Source of the DNA: Dillenia suffruticosa
Lineage: Eukaryota > Streptophyta > Magnoliopsida > Dilleniales > Dilleniaceae
Assembly (NCBI GenBank): GCA_033439265.1
Contig: JAVTVX010000012.1
Coordinates: 6,251,001 to 6,315,000 of the forward strand
Direction of reading: 5' to 3'
Length of the DNA stretch: 64,000 nt
Within the stretch, counting starts at the first letter, position 1. The number at the start of each line of letters is the position of its first letter. The notes under the pieces are model-generated. The model saw only the letters and a program-made list of their open reading frames with translations. It was not told the origin of the DNA and did no database searches. Positions 1 through 13,706 of this stretch are shown one piece after another. Position numbers and translations under genes: made by a program.

Positions 1-45
<45 letters not shown>

Positions 46-183
46 CGTGGACTCGGAAGGAGAGAGAAATAGGATGTTTACATTTTGATTTCGCCTTGAT
101 CAGCTTGCCTCAGGCTGGAAACACTAATTCTGTGGGGAGAGGGAGAGGGAGAGGGAGAGGGGGGAGGGAGGGAGGGAGGGAGG

Positions 184-267
<84 letters not shown>
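1..267. repeat. Compound GT/GA microsatellites
   Basis: A (GT)n tract at 1-13 runs into (GA)n to about 43. A second purine tract at about 136-267 begins as GGGAGA/GGGA units and becomes a long uninterrupted (GA)n. Simple-sequence DNA; any reading frame through it only encodes Arg/Glu repeats and is not a gene. Confidence 0.95.
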
Positions 268-268
<1 letters not shown>

Positions 269-297
269 AGGAGTAAAGATAAAAAAAAGGTGGACTG

Positions 298-657
298 GCG
301 GGAATTTCCATTACATCCCTCCTCCAGAAGAGATCAGAATTAAACCAAATTGCAAATTCGCAAATCTCAATCAGTAACAATAATGAGCAGAAAAAAGGCA
401 AATAAAAACCAAAAAAGCCTAAGCATCACAAGATAGACATCAAATAGGCAAAATTATCATAATCAATAGAAAAATCAGGAAATGAAACATCATTGTTGGA
501 ATTCTCCATAACCAAAGTCATATGATATCAAAGTTGGTAACGAAAAAAAAAACCCTAAGAAAATGCAATTAATTCATGGGAAAGTAAACCCTAATCAGAA
601 GGGTTATGAAGCTTTCACCTACATATCTCAATAACCACCAGCCTTCTGATAAACACA
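298..657 (-). pseudogene. Partial tandem copy of the RPS27a 3' end (last codons plus 3' UTR)
   Basis: This stretch repeats the sequence of about 737-1095 at a period of roughly 440 bp. Read on the minus strand, 654-628 encodes VYQKAGGY and a stop, matching the terminal VYQKAGGD of the intact ubiquitin-eS31 gene whose stop lies at 1068. The similarity then follows the 3' UTR leftwards (shared blocks such as the GGGAATTTCCA near 299 and 737, and AATGCAATTAATTCATG). Similarity stops just upstream of the VYQ codon, so no coding capacity remains. I infer an unequal crossover or local duplication that copied only the 3' end; the divergence suggests it is not recent. Confidence 0.8.
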
Positions 658-1067
658 ATCAGTAACAAGGACAAGCACAATAACCCTGCTCAATTGCTTT
701 GATGAATAGCATATGAACAATAAGAAAGACGCAACAGGGAATTTCCACTGCGTTCCTCCTCAGGGAAACATAATTTAAACAAAATACAAATTGCAAAATC
801 TCAGTAAGTGAAAATAATGAGCACAACAAAAAAAGCACCATATAGACATCAAACAGAAAAAATATCAGGAAAATGAAACATCATTGTAAAATTTTCAATA
901 ACCTAATTCATAGGATATCAAAGTTGATAACATCCACAATAACATGAAAAAGAAACATTGGAGAATGCAATTAATTCATGAGAAAATAAACCTTAAACAT
1001 AAGACCTAAAGGAGCCTTCAATGATTAAGTAATCATAATCTATATGGATGTCTCTCTAATCAATCAA

Positions 1068-1796
<729 letters not shown>

Positions 1797-3593
1797 TAGT
1801 CTCATTCAATTCCGAATATCATTATCAAACGGCCTTTATATAAACCTCGCACCAAGCCTTTAAGCATTTCGGGAGAACCGGGGTAAACTTGGCCACAATT
1901 TCCAAATCAGCAGCTTCCCATGTTTGATTTTTTTTTTTTTTTTGATTTCCACTGTCTGAATATAAAACTATATTCTGATTAATCTAATTTTTAATTTAAA
2001 GAAATTAAAATCAACTCTTAAAAGGACAATTTTGATCTTGAATCTAAAATTGTCAGTTTTGATTCTGGTTTTAGAATTATTGGTTACGGTTTCAACTCCA
2101 GTTCAAATGGTTTCGATTTTGATTCTACTTCCAGAAATAAAACTATAAAATTTAAAAAAATAAATATCGATATTTTTTGTTAAAAAAGAATACGACTGAT
2201 TAATAACGAAATGAATTTAAATAGAAGCCTATTTTGTCCTTTCGTTGATGAAATCCTTCAATCAACTTAATAATAAATATTTGTAATCTGTATTATGGCA
2301 TCCCATGAGTGCTAAATATTTATTGCCTTACAAAATTAGTAAAATAATTTATTTAAATTAATTTTTCTAATTAAAATTCATATATATTTTTATAACCGAA
2401 TTTTGAAAACTATATTAAATTTAACTTTAATTAAAATAAAAAGTTTTTACTTCTTCCTTCAAACTAACAATTATAATTTTTTAATATTGCAATTTTTAAT
2501 TTCATTTATTTTTCTGCTAGCAAATTAAAAAAATAATTTAAAAAACTTTAGGTTCAAATCGACGATACTTGATGCATGGTTCAAACCAAAAAACTGATAG
2601 TTGAACCGAAAATTTCCTGTTCTTCAAAATAAAGAACTCAAACCGAATCTTACAAATGGTTTCGTTCCAATTCCAGTTTTAATTCCAAGTATTATTCTCG
2701 AACCCATTCACAGTTTCTGTGCTCTATGCTCTGCTCGCCCTACTCCAAAGGGACGAAGTAGAAGGGAGACAAAGAAGGGAGAAGAGGCATGAACTCAAGT
2801 TGGTGTGAACTTCGTATCTCTAAGGTTTTCAAAAAACGATTTCATCTCTCCCCTCTCTCTCACTCTCTCTAAATATCGACTTCGTCTCTTCAAAATTTTT
2901 TAAAGTTGACCAAAATCGACGAAGGAAAAGAGGTTGAGCTGAAAATTGAAGGGAGAGAGAAGGGAGAAAGGTGGTTTGTGGGCAGGAGGAGGGAGGCAGA
3001 GCGGAGGGAAGGCTATGTGGTGCATGCGTGGGTCAATTAGGGTTAAGGATAGGATGTCTTCAATTTTTTCAAAGGAAATTTGTTAAAAATATTAATTTTA
3101 TTTTATTAAAAATTTATATTTGAGTGTCGGGTTAAATTTTCAGAAGTTAAATTCATATCTGAACCCACTTTATTCTAAAAATTCATCTCTAATCCGCTTA
3201 TAATTCATTTTTCAATAATAATAAAAAAAAGATCCATCAGGTCGTGTTAGATATCACCATACTTGTTTTCAGAGAAAGTATAAAGTTTTTGAAAGTAAAA
3301 TTAGAGTTTTTTAGAAGACAAAGTAGAAGTTAAACTTTTGTAGTTGGAGTCATTTGACACTTTAATTAGAAGACTTACAAGAAAACACATAATTTTTGAA
3401 TTATTTTATATAGGAAAAATTTTACAACAAATTCTTAAAATTAAAAAAAAAAAAAGAAGAAAAAGAAAATTAAGGGGCATTCTGAAATCAGACTCTTCAA
3501 CTGGTTACCTGAAATAGGAGATCCCTGATCTAGAATTATACAATGTGAGATAATTTTTCTTAATACAATTATTAAATAAATCATAATCATTAT

Positions 3594-3639
3594 TTAATTT
3601 TTCTTAATTTTTCTTAATTTTTCTTAATTTTTCTTAATT
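3594..3639. repeat. Short tandem repeat, 10-bp unit TTAATTTTTC
   Basis: Four to five perfect head-to-tail copies of TTAATTTTTC are visible. A minisatellite without evident function. Confidence 0.85.
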
Positions 3640-4333
3640 GCCAAATTATACCTTGCCGAAACTTTATGTCACACATTGCATTCGAATTATTTAGAATATT
3701 ATGATCCGGATGGATGAAGCAATACTCATTTTGCTTCTGCACCACTCCAATTATTTCATTCGTTCATTAGCTTTAACTTTGTCGTTCCTTTTTTTTTTAT
3801 ATAGGAATTTAAATTTGAGATCATTAAATTGAATGAGAGATTTGTACCACTAACCTATACTCTTCAGGATCCTGAGCTTTGTCATTCAACAACACAGTTG
3901 ATAGAATTAATAAGATTAAATTATAAAGATGATACCTGTACGAAATAATAACCTGTGATGAATTCTAAAACGACTTCCTTCCTACCTAGACACCGGGAGG
4001 AGGACAAGAATTGTACACAGAACCTTCGTTATAGCCAAGAATTTTGAGAGATTCTAACGATCATTACATTTTTTTTAACATTATTTTTATCCTAAGGTAA
4101 TACACTTCAAATTCACGCTTTCTCGCAGCTATTTTATTTTATAGCATTACTTTGAATTTTTTTTTTTTGAAAAAATGAATTTTCTAAAATATGTGTATAT
4201 GTTGTCATTCTGGACTTTTTTTTTTTCTCTTTTGCTGATTTGTCACTTGAGACTTTAATCGGAAGAAGATGGGAGCTTAATTTTCAAAAAAAAAAGAGAG
4301 GAGTAATTCAAGGGTCTACGAAGTGGGCGTACT

Positions 4334-4521
4334 AATAGCCAGTTGGTTTAATAGAATATGACGTTAAATCTCTTAATTAAAATTTTAAGTTTGACTCGTG
4401 ACTTGAGTATGGAGTAGACTACGTTATGAAGGTATCCCCTTAAATGGGACATTATAAATTTCAAATCAAATTAGTCGGAGTATGGTTCCGAATATCAATT
4501 AGTATAGTACAAAAAAAAAAA
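4334..4521 (+). mobile_element. tRNA-related SINE copy
   Basis: Head AGCCAGTTGGTTTAATAG, a middle block with GTTTGACTCGTGACTTGAG (degenerate B-box) and TAGACTACGTTA, then the tail signature AATTAGTCGGAGTATGGTT, CCGAATATCAATTAGTATAG and a poly-A run at 4511-4521. The same order of blocks recurs at least ten times in this window, on both strands, which identifies a dispersed short retroposon family. Target-site duplication not resolved here. Confidence 0.65.
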
Positions 4522-6604
4522 GTAGACATTTTATGTAGGAAAGCAAAGGTGAACCTGTTGGGGCTTATGGGAAGATACAAAAATGAATGCATATAGTATA
4601 TGGACCTTTGTCTCAAAGGAGATAATCTAATGGTCATAATTCTTATCTTAATATGAAAATTTCATATTTAAATTTTTGTATAACAAAAAAATAATAATAA
4701 TATACGGGCTTTTGGAAATGTTTTGATTGAATTCTGAATTAAGTTAAAACTTATAATTATAATCATGTATCAACAAGTTTTAAAGTTTTATTTTTTTATT
4801 TTTTTAAATGTTTTGCTTGATTAGTAGAGAGCATGTGAATTTAAGTTGAATTTAAAATTAATTCAATTTATAAAGAATCTTTACCCTTGGTTCATTTTCA
4901 TCCTTTTTGGATAAATATGGGAACATTGATGGTTAACTTTTAGGTTTATGTCACCATTAATCCCTCAAGAACATAATATATATATAATTCGTAAATTTAC
5001 ATAGCTTGGTCACGTATTCTAGTGACTCTATTACATTGTAGCTTTTCTCGTATCAATATTTCTATTTACATGTTAATAAGTTATAACTCGATATCGGATT
5101 TAATCGCATATGCGGAAACGTAAAATAAATAGATCAAAATTTTTCGGGATAAATATCTCGATAGGACAGTCTCCAAAAATCGATCGTGTTGTGATTTCTC
5201 TCGAACGGATCGCACGGTCAGGTGATGATCACGTAATCGAACCATCACTGTAAATTCACGATACTTCAAGTCTCATATACGATAAATCGTTTAACGATGA
5301 GAGATTTTCTTACGTAAAAATCTCTAACCCTCACTGTATTTCTCTTTCTAGAGAATGTGCATTAACCTTAGCCTCAATATCATTTTTTTCCTCTTAAAAA
5401 TTTAGAATTTGAGTATTCGGATGAAAAAAAAAAAAGAAGATTTCTATTTGTCTTTTCGCAAGATAAAACGGGTCAGCCATCTTTCACGGCAAGCAAACAA
5501 AGCCGAAAGCAATGAGATCAATGAGAGAAAGAGACAGAGATGTGGACAAACAAAATCGCCAATCAGTTAACACAATAATCATAGATCAATTGACTATATT
5601 ACTCGATGAGTTGTTAATTACCTAGCAGATTATAGATTAATTAAAAGGACTAATTTTGTAAAAATCGCCAATCAGGTGGAAAAAAATTTGTCTTAGCAAT
5701 TCAAACAAAATTATTTACTTTCACAAGATTATTTGATGCACGTTGGGATGGATAAATTAAAGAGCTGATTTTGCTTTATCTGAAGTTATCCCGTTAAAAT
5801 CAATAAATTATAATTTAACTGATATCGTTTCCGTTTTTCTCTCTTTGTAAAGCTATCTACCCAAAAAAAAAAAAAAAGTTACCCTATTAATGTGGTCCTT
5901 GTGCTCAGCTCGCCGGACCAGGTAATGACCGATGGGACTAAAAATGGAGAAAATTCCTTCTGGGTCGATTTCTAAATCTTGCTGTTCAAGGACTCCAATT
6001 CATTTTATGGATAGATTGCACAGGAATGGAACCTAAATTAATTGTATGGACTACATCGAAGAAGCAACTACTCCTTTGCATTTATGCTTCGGTCAGAAGC
6101 AAACCCTACATTGTTTGTTGTTAGGTGCTGGAAAATTCTTATACTCATGGAAACCAAATCAGAGAGGGCGAATGTTATCAAGTATGACTAAGAAATATTA
6201 TCCCTTTTAATAAACAAACCACATAAGTTTGCTAAAACTTCAATTAAATTCTAAACAAAGTAATCTAACCAGAAAATTCAATAATCCCAATAATTAAAAT
6301 TTTCTTTGATTAATGAGAAGTAAGTAACAATATTTCCAGCCTTAAATTATCATAATAGACACTTCCATGTAGATTTTACTGTATGTATATCATGTTTGAT
6401 GAACAATGTGACATTTAAAATTATTTAAGGAGATATGTATTTACCTAGTCCGAAATTATAGTATCTGTAATGCTGTCAATTTTTTTATTTGTTTTATCCC
6501 GTACTATCTCCCACGTATTTATGTTCCTCGGATTCCTATTACACGATAACAACAAAAAGAAATCAAAAAAAAAAAATCAAAGTGAAAGGAATTTGTTAGT
6601 ACGA

Positions 6605-6796
6605 CCATCTGCTTTTGGGTTTATAGTGATAGAATCACATGAAAGATTCGACTTTACCCATTTTACAAGTTGTTCAAATTTAAGAAACCTTCAGTATTAT
6701 ATATCAATTGTTTGGAAGTTGTTGTCGGATGTTGGTACAACCATCTGCTTTTGGGTAAATTATGTAATTTAAGAAAACTTCCATCTGCTTTTGGGT
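6605..6796. repeat. Three copies of a 16-mer, two in a 40-bp tandem
   Basis: CCATCTGCTTTTGGGT occurs exactly at 6605-6620, 6741-6756 and 6781-6796. The last two are exactly 40 bp apart and share the following AAATTAT, so they form a short tandem duplication. Confidence 0.85.
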
Positions 6797-7525
6797 AAAT
6801 TATATAATTGATATATAATTATTTTGATATATAACAGTTGATGTTGGTACAACTTCATCCCCCTTTGTCTGCGAGTTGTCGTCGACTGAATGTAAGGACA
6901 AAGAGTAATCAGATAATTTTTTTTTGGGTTTGAAAATTTAAAACAAAACTCACCATTTTATTTAGATTTTACAAAACTCTTATTTCATTTCACGACTTCC
7001 ATTATCAAATCTTTATTGTCATTTCTGATTCTCGTGCATTTTAACATAATATCACCAAATCATATTAAAAAAAGAATTTGATTTCAAAATTTATTTATAA
7101 TATTTTAAATATTTTTATTAATTGAATTAATTAACCCTAGCCATTATGACTATTATAAATAATAATGGTCCCAATATGAAGAGACACTCGGAGACCAGGA
7201 ACTGAAATTTGAATTATGGTCCCAAGAGGGAATTAAAAAAAAAAAAAGTTAAAATGGTTTTCTTTACATAAATTCATACAAAATGATGTTGTCTTAAATT
7301 TAATTAAGGAATGTCATTTTCAAATTTCCATTAATTAAATCTGAAAATCTCACACGCGTCTTCCCTCTGTTATAAAATTTGGTGACTTATTTTCAAAAAG
7401 ACTTCACCCCCCCCTCCCCCCGCCCCCAAAGAAGCTTCCCATCTTATCAATGATTTTCGTCAAATTATAAAAGTTCACGTTTATCGCATGGGATTCCATA
7501 AACATAATTACCGAAATCTTTTTTA

Positions 7526-7690
7526 TTGAGTGATCAACGACACTCTATATTTTTAATCACAAATCTCAAATTTGAGTTTTAAAAATAATAAAATATTATT
7601 AGAGAGAATTAATCCCTAAAAATGAATTTTACGATATTCAAACCGAATTAATCGAATAAATCTTAAATACCAAATATGAAAACAAAAAAA
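7526..7690 (+). mobile_element. Degenerate SINE copy
   Basis: Shows the family tail in order: GAATTAATCCCTAAAAATG, then CCGAATTAATCGAATAAATC, then an AATACC-like end and an A-rich run at 7680-7688. The head is eroded. Orientation is plus from the A-rich end. Confidence 0.5.
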
Positions 7691-7720
7691 TACCATAATC
7701 ATAATTTGAACCAATCCACG

Positions 7721-7750
7721 GAGGGAGAGAGAGAGAGAGAGAGAGAGAGG
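7721..7750. repeat. (GA)n microsatellite
   Basis: About 30 bp of GA repeats, directly visible. Confidence 0.9.
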
Positions 7751-7880
7751 GTTCACGGACCCATTTCTAGCCAAATTGCTAAAAAAAAAGTAAAAATAAA
7801 AATAAAACTAACTAACAACTTTATGTTGTCTGATTGCTGATCGGTTTCATGAACAAGTCAAGGGCTTGACTTTTAAGTTC

Positions 7881-7952
7881 TCATGAATCTAAGCAAGCCT
7901 GTTGACGATTCTCTCCAAGATCCTTTGCTGTCATGCTAAATTTTGCATCCAT
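7881..7952 (-). pseudogene. Orphan copy of the last exon of the bHLH gene (or distant alternative last exon)
   Basis: Preceded by a good acceptor (TTTTGCAG), this 72-nt frame encodes MDAKFSMTAKDLGENRQQAC then LDS and a stop. It parallels the final exon of the bHLH gene at 13707-13772, which encodes MDAEFCMTTKDLAQNLRQAC then L and a stop. Similarity continues into the acceptor and slightly past the stop. I found no other bHLH exons between 7953 and 13706. It is therefore either the residue of a tandem bHLH copy whose other exons are lost, or a usable alternative terminal exon about 6.1 kb beyond exon 3 on the same strand, with matching phase 0. The first seems more likely. Confidence 0.75.
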
Positions 7953-9359
7953 CTGCAAAAGATTATAGAGAATTAAACTTTGGTTTCAAGCTACGGATAT
8001 CAATTTCTAATCAATGACAGTAATATGCTTAGTATTTTAGTACTGAAAAAGGTCAGACGAGACAAATTCAATAGAAAAATATTTATTGTCGCAACAAATT
8101 CCTCTTCTTATTACGTTTTTGTGAAATTGAATTTATGTGACATTAAATCAGGACAAGGAGTTTGTCTTCATGAACGATGTCACAAGGAAAATGATCTTGT
8201 TGAAATACATTTTTAGAATCATCCAAAGTAATGATGGGAATTAATACCTTTTAAATAAGAAAATAATTTTCATTGTAATGAGAATTTAGCATGCGAGTAT
8301 TATTATACTTTATAAAAGCAAAACAAAAGAAGCTGAACATAACCAAAACGACGTAAAGTAGAAGCAAAACGACCGAATAAGGTAACATAATTTAGAATTA
8401 AGACAATGCCCCAACCAAGCCACTTCCTAGAAAAACCACCTAAACAAGACCGGCCAATACATATGGGACCAAGAAGAGCCATCCCTAAATAAGGTCTCTA
8501 TAAATATTTGAATCAAATTAATTAAAATATAATTCTGAATATCGATAGTGAGAACAAGGGAAAAAAAAACCGGCAAGAGATCTGATGGCATTTAAGGGCA
8601 AAACTAATAGGGCGCATATAACCTCAATCTGTTAAATAACATATATATTTGGTACACTTTTTTTTTATTACATAGAAATCGTAAAAATCATGAAATATAT
8701 ATTTTCATGAAAATACAAAAACTAGATTTTAGGAAAAATACTTGAATAAGAGATTTTTATCACTCGAATGTCCCAATAAATAATATGTATTTGATACATT
8801 GTTTGCGATTAATGTTGCTCATTTTTTAGTAGGGCATTACATTAGGTTTTAGAGTTTGAGATTCTTCTCCTCTTATCATTGTTATTAATCTTTTTGTGTA
8901 TTTATTTCCTTGAAATTCTATTCCCTTCGAAAAAAGAAAAAAGAAAGAAAGAAAGAAAAGTAATTTTATCTCAACAGAGTGTATCCTCAACATTTTTTAA
9001 GCAGACCATCGTCTCTCCACATGTTGGGTTTGAGGCCTGACTTCCCCATATGTACAATTTATAAAAATATATTTCATCAAGATCATTTACTATCTAGGTT
9101 TTATATTTAATTTTGACTTGTATAATTTTTTTTTTTTGAATCATATGTACGAAGTGCAGTATTATTTTTGCATTTTTTAGACACTTTGGTTTTGGTATTT
9201 TTCTTCACTTTTGTATTTGCACTTGTTTAATAGTCTTTAGGCAGAAAATAAATTTTAAGGCATACATATAAAAAAAGAAAACCATACCTATTTAGGTAGT
9301 AGTAAAATATATTTAAAAATAAATAGTATATGCGCGGTTTTTACAAAAAAAAAAAAAAA

Positions 9360-9900
9360 AAAATTCAAATTCAAGAAAAAGAAAAAAAATATGTGTTATG
9401 TATTGAAATGTAAAATAATAATAAATACTTAAGAATTACTCTCTATTATCATTATATTGAATATTGAATATAAGAATTAAACTTATTAACATACAAAAAA
9501 TGTCAAAGAAATTCATATTATTAGTATTGCATGAAAATTTTGTAGTTCAAGCTTTGTATGATATGAGATACAGTCGAAATTCCAAAAATAAGTTGCATAA
9601 TTATGTATTAAATGTTGTCTTTATTTTACTTATTTTAAATTAATTATTATTATTTTTAATGAAAAGTTTCAAATTCAAGAAAAGAATAACGTATGAGGTA
9701 AAGATGAGAAATTTTTTTTAAAAATTAGAATATATCATTTGAAACAAAAAGAATTTAAAACAATTATATTTGTGTAACATATTGAAATGTAAATTTCTAT
9801 TAAAAATAATTATGTATTACACTCTATTGTGATCATATTGAATCTTGAACGTATCAATTAAACTTAATAAATTACAAAAATACCAAAGTAATATTCTTCA
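9360..9900. repeat. Diverged direct repeat in AT-rich DNA
   Basis: The block around 9360-9510 (TCAAATTCAAGAAAA, TATTGAAATGTAAA, ATTACTCTCTATTATCATTA, TATTGAATATTGAA) recurs in the same order at about 9668-9900 with substitutions and small indels. Probably two fragments of one unidentified repeat. Confidence 0.5.
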
Positions 9901-10394
9901 TCTGGATTCGTATATTTTTCAAATTCTTTAAATGTCATAAAGTTCGACTTAGACAAAAGAAAATATTATAATTTTTTGTTTGTCCCTTTTGTTTTAACTA
10001 TTTTAGGAGGTTTAAGATTTATTATTTCATTTATTTTTGAATTTGCATGATTTTGTCTCTTTCACTTGTTTGATTTTTTATTATTAGGTTTTTGGAGATA
10101 TACAACAGTAGTTGTCAAGTTTTGTTCTTTGTAATGTTTTAAATTAATTATTAATTATTAATTTTCAAATTTATATCAATTTTTCTTTAAAATCATAAAA
10201 TTTGTAAAATATTTAGAAAAGTGTCAAATTTTGTTAAGTATTAAAAAAAATATCTAGCAATAAAATATTACAAAAATTTTGTGAAATTTAGTGCCTGTGT
10301 ATATTTAGAGAGAGGGAGAGAGAGAGACTGTGTGTGTATGTGTAAATTGCTTTGAATTCCCACTTAGAGTGGAGAATACTTCTAAGGTCCCGCC

Positions 10395-10455
10395 GCGGGG
10401 GGGGGGGGGGGAGGGAGGGAGGGTGGGGGGGGAACAGAGGGAGGGAGGGAGAGGG
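10395..10455. repeat. G-rich homopurine tract
   Basis: An uninterrupted run of about 15 G is followed by GGGA units and a second G run, then GAGGGAGGGAGG. Sequence of this type can form G-quadruplexes and is a frequent site of length error. Confidence 0.85.
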
Positions 10456-10686
10456 AAAACAGCATTAGTTTTTCCTTGAAAAAGGGTGATAATGGTATGA
10501 TTTTGAGAAAAATGATGTTCTCCGTTTCCATAACATAAATTGGCTTATCAACTTTTGACCCTATGACGGTGCCCCCTTTAGGCACACGTGGAATTAAGGT
10601 GAGATCAATTCATCAATTGCACCTTTGAGATCTTGAGAACTCACATGTCTCAAGAGCCATCTAGGATTTTTGAGCGAAAAGAAGTT

Positions 10687-10863
10687 ATTTTTTTTTATCA
10701 TTATTATCTAAAATCATATTCTGATTAATTCATTTTAAACATTTACGAAAGTATTATTTAGAGAGCGATTCTCTTGATATAATTTTTTTTATTTTTAAAT
10801 TTTGAATTCAAAATTTGATTGAAAAACTAAACACCTATCTCACTATATTGAGTTTACGACGGT
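10687..10863 (-). mobile_element. SINE copy, minus strand
   Basis: Read in reverse complement the family order appears: TATAGTGAGATAGGTGTTTAG head, TTTTGAATTCAAAATTT, AGAGAATCGCTCTCTAAATA, GAATTAATCAGAATATGATT, then an A-rich end (poly-T at 10687-10696 on the plus strand). The similar copy at 12669-12860 has the same orientation. Confidence 0.55.
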
Positions 10864-11577
10864 ACATGTGAAAAAAAAAATTTCCTTTCCTTTCTTTGAG
10901 TGGTTGGTGGCAACACGTTTCTATTTCTTTAAATATTATCATAATAGTTTTCATTTGTAAAATCTATTATTTAAGACATAATTAACACATTCAGAACAGG
11001 TTTATCTTGGTCGACCTAAACACTTGTGGGACTACATTCAATTATCAAAAATAAAATAAATCCTAATGGTTCCATGTGAAATCAATATTATAGCTTAAAA
11101 TAATCTAAATAAAATAAACTTAATGTAACTAAGTCTGGAAAGATGTGTAAAATACCTAAATATTTATATCTTATAAAGCATATTAAGGTGAGTTGAAGGG
11201 CATTTTTTTTTTTATAATACACCCACACTATTCTTTTTGCTTTAGTGAGTAAATAATTTCAAACAACAAAATTTATAAAATATTTTTGAAAGAGATTTTT
11301 GTAGAACTAAAAGACAGAATATAAATATAAAAATGGAAGGAGTAAAATTAAAACCTTCCATAATTTATTTTAATTTAAATTCCCTAACATAAAAATATAT
11401 AAGGCGCAAAATTAATTAGTACTCAAGTAAAGTATGGCTTCTACGTGTAGATAAATCTAAATAATGGGCTTCGTATGAATGTGATCTGTGGATCCACATG
11501 CCGAAATCCATTTAAAGATTTTCGGATCTAGCAGATGCTTAGTAACTATATGCAATTGGTTGACCATGAGCATTTGT

Positions 11578-11580
<3 letters not shown>

Positions 11581-11615
<35 letters not shown>
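11581..11615. repeat. (CT)n microsatellite
   Basis: About 35 bp of perfect CT repeats. Confidence 0.95.
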
Positions 11616-11617
<2 letters not shown>

Positions 11618-12668
11618 CCCCACCATGTACTATGTGTTGTTTACAATCTGAGGAATATCACCGAGGACAAAAATAACATAAGATTTTCAATTTTTAATGG
11701 TATAGATTCTGATCGAATATTACAAAAGCAGGAGCTTTTGGTATCTTAGGATTGCCAAATTGTTCTATAATCTGCAGAAAATTTGCAAGGCCAGCCTTGC
11801 TTTACCATATAGTTTTGTTGGTTAAGGATATTCATCATCCACTTGGTGCAATTGTGATCCCGAAAAAACAACATAACTGAGGCAACACAGAACATAAGAC
11901 TCTCTCCTTTCATGTGTTGGAGATGTTGATCCTTCATGCATTTTCTTGCAGAAAATAACATGGGATCTATAGTCGTGATATTTGAAGAAAAAATAGTATT
12001 ACATTTGACTTGTTTGTACCCAATATTTATTGGAGGTATTTTTAGAGAAATGTTTTCCTTCTGTAAGAACTAGATTTTAGTATACCTAAATTAGTACCTT
12101 AAACATAAAATTAGGTCGACTCCAATTGAAAAGAGTAACTACATTGTGATGGGTCTTTTTTTCTTTTCTTTTTCTATAAATTATGGGAAGTCGAGCAATT
12201 CTCCATTGGATGTATGCTTGGTAATTTAATCGGGCATGCCGGCTCATGTTTGAAATTGTCAATGTTAGACTTAATTGAAATTAAATGGAATTTTTAATAA
12301 AAAAATTATTAAGACAAATATTTTATTTTACTCCTCTTTTACAGAAAATTTGACTTCAACTTGCAAAACTCTATATTTTCTATCAAAATTTTTATTTAAT
12401 AGAAAATTTTTGCAAATGGAATAAAACAAAAATTACAATAATTGAGAGAGAGGGAGAGAGAGAGAGCTACTTTATATCTCTTTTCAAGAATTGTAAGAAA
12501 ATTCCTGGCAGAAAAAAAAATTGGAAGAAATTAGAATAACATTTATAATTTTCTGTTCTCCTCATTTTTTAAAAAGAAAATGAAAAAGGGAAAACCATTA
12601 ATGGTGATCGCAGTTTCCTTTTAGATTGGAACTAATAAATCGGCACCTGCAAGTTTATCAGGGGACCC

Positions 12669-12860
12669 TTTTTTTGTTTTTTTAAAATTTATTATTGATA
12701 TTTGAAATTAGTTTTTAATTAATTCATTTTGAACATTTATAGAGCTCTATTTAAAGAATAACTCTCTTAATATAATATTTTTTATTTTAAATTTTGAATT
12801 CGAGAATTCATTAAAAGATTTAATATCTCATTCTATTAAATTATTTATTTATTTATGAGT
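12669..12860 (-). mobile_element. SINE copy, minus strand
   Basis: Reverse-complement reading gives AATAGAATGAGATATTAAAT, TTCTCGAATTCAAAATTT, AAGAGAGTTATTCTTTAAAT and GAATTAATTAAAAACTAATT, parallel in order to the copy at 10687-10863. Moderately degenerate. Confidence 0.5.
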
Positions 12861-13219
12861 CGATTGTCGACTTTAAGGCTTCGTACATCATACATGTGAT
12901 CCCCTATAAATTACACAGATAATCTTTGATTACATTTGTTGGAAACATCATTATTGCTGATAAGGCTCTTTCATTTGTTTTTGGTCGCTACTGCCTACTT
13001 TGTTCTCAAAGATTAACATAAATCGGTAATATTTGACTAATTAATTAATATAGTTAAGTTGATTGAGTTTATTTCATAAATATGATTAAATAAAAGAATG
13101 ATTACGTGTGTTCCAATAAATTTTTTTAATTGTTTGATATCATATTTGACATGACCCAAAAACAGAAAAAGTAAAAATAAATTATGAGAAAATCACGTAC
13201 TAAAATAATATTATAAGAA

Positions 13220-13220
<1 letters not shown>

Positions 13221-13264
<44 letters not shown>
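13221..13264. repeat. (AT)n microsatellite
   Basis: About 44 bp of alternating AT, directly visible. Confidence 0.95.
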
Positions 13265-13267
<3 letters not shown>

Positions 13268-13706
13268 AATGAGGATAAAAGTTGAACTTCTAAATTTTTA
13301 ATAGGAACAAATGTTTCAACCCATGCAAATGACAATTTGAGATCGTTCACAAAGTGAAATTGCAAAGATATAAAGAAGCAAATTTGGCCTAACGACATCT
13401 TCAAAAAGCCTAAATTTTCAGACAAAGCCCGAAGCTTAAACAAAGATAAAACAAACCCCTTAACCCTCCTCTCAGTGGAGCCAAAAAAGGGGTCAAATTG
13501 GATACACATTTTCACAGCATGTGGGATGGATCATAAACGTGGTCCAACCACGCAAAAAAAAAAAAAAAAGTGAAGACCCTTCACAAGCAGTGATCATGTT
13601 AAACACAATTTAACCCCCCCACCCCCAAAAAAAAATTATATCTTCCACAGAGAGAGAGAGAGAGATGATCCGGTTGAGATTTTGGATTGCATTTTCCACT
13701 TGAAAT

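Larger units (their letters stand above)
1797..7525. other. Gene-poor AT-rich intergenic DNA
   Basis: I see no coding gene. Poly-A/T runs dominate. The identifiable content is a SINE-like copy at 4334-4521, a 10-bp tandem repeat (TTAATTTTTC) at about 3594-3639, and repeated 16-mers at 6605-6796. A short tract at about 1922-2010 resembles a SINE tail in reverse orientation but is too weak to call. The few open frames are short, of low complexity and resemble no family I know. Confidence 0.7.
7953..13706. other. Gene-poor AT-rich intergenic DNA
   Basis: No gene supported. Contents seen: minus-strand SINE-like copies at about 10687-10863 and 12669-12860, a diverged direct repeat (about 9360-9510 and 9665-9900), a G-rich tract at 10395-10455, a (CT)n tract at 11581-11615 and an (AT)n tract at 13221-13264. 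A 71-codon open frame at 11746-11961 (minus) has normal-looking composition but matches nothing I recognise. Confidence 0.65.

Noticed and set aside
96..377. 93-codon frame of alternating Arg/Glu
   Set aside because: It is a translation of the (GA)n microsatellite.
11746..11961. 71-codon minus-strand frame with normal-looking composition
   Set aside because: No recognisable motif, no splice context, no duplicate; cannot be told from chance.
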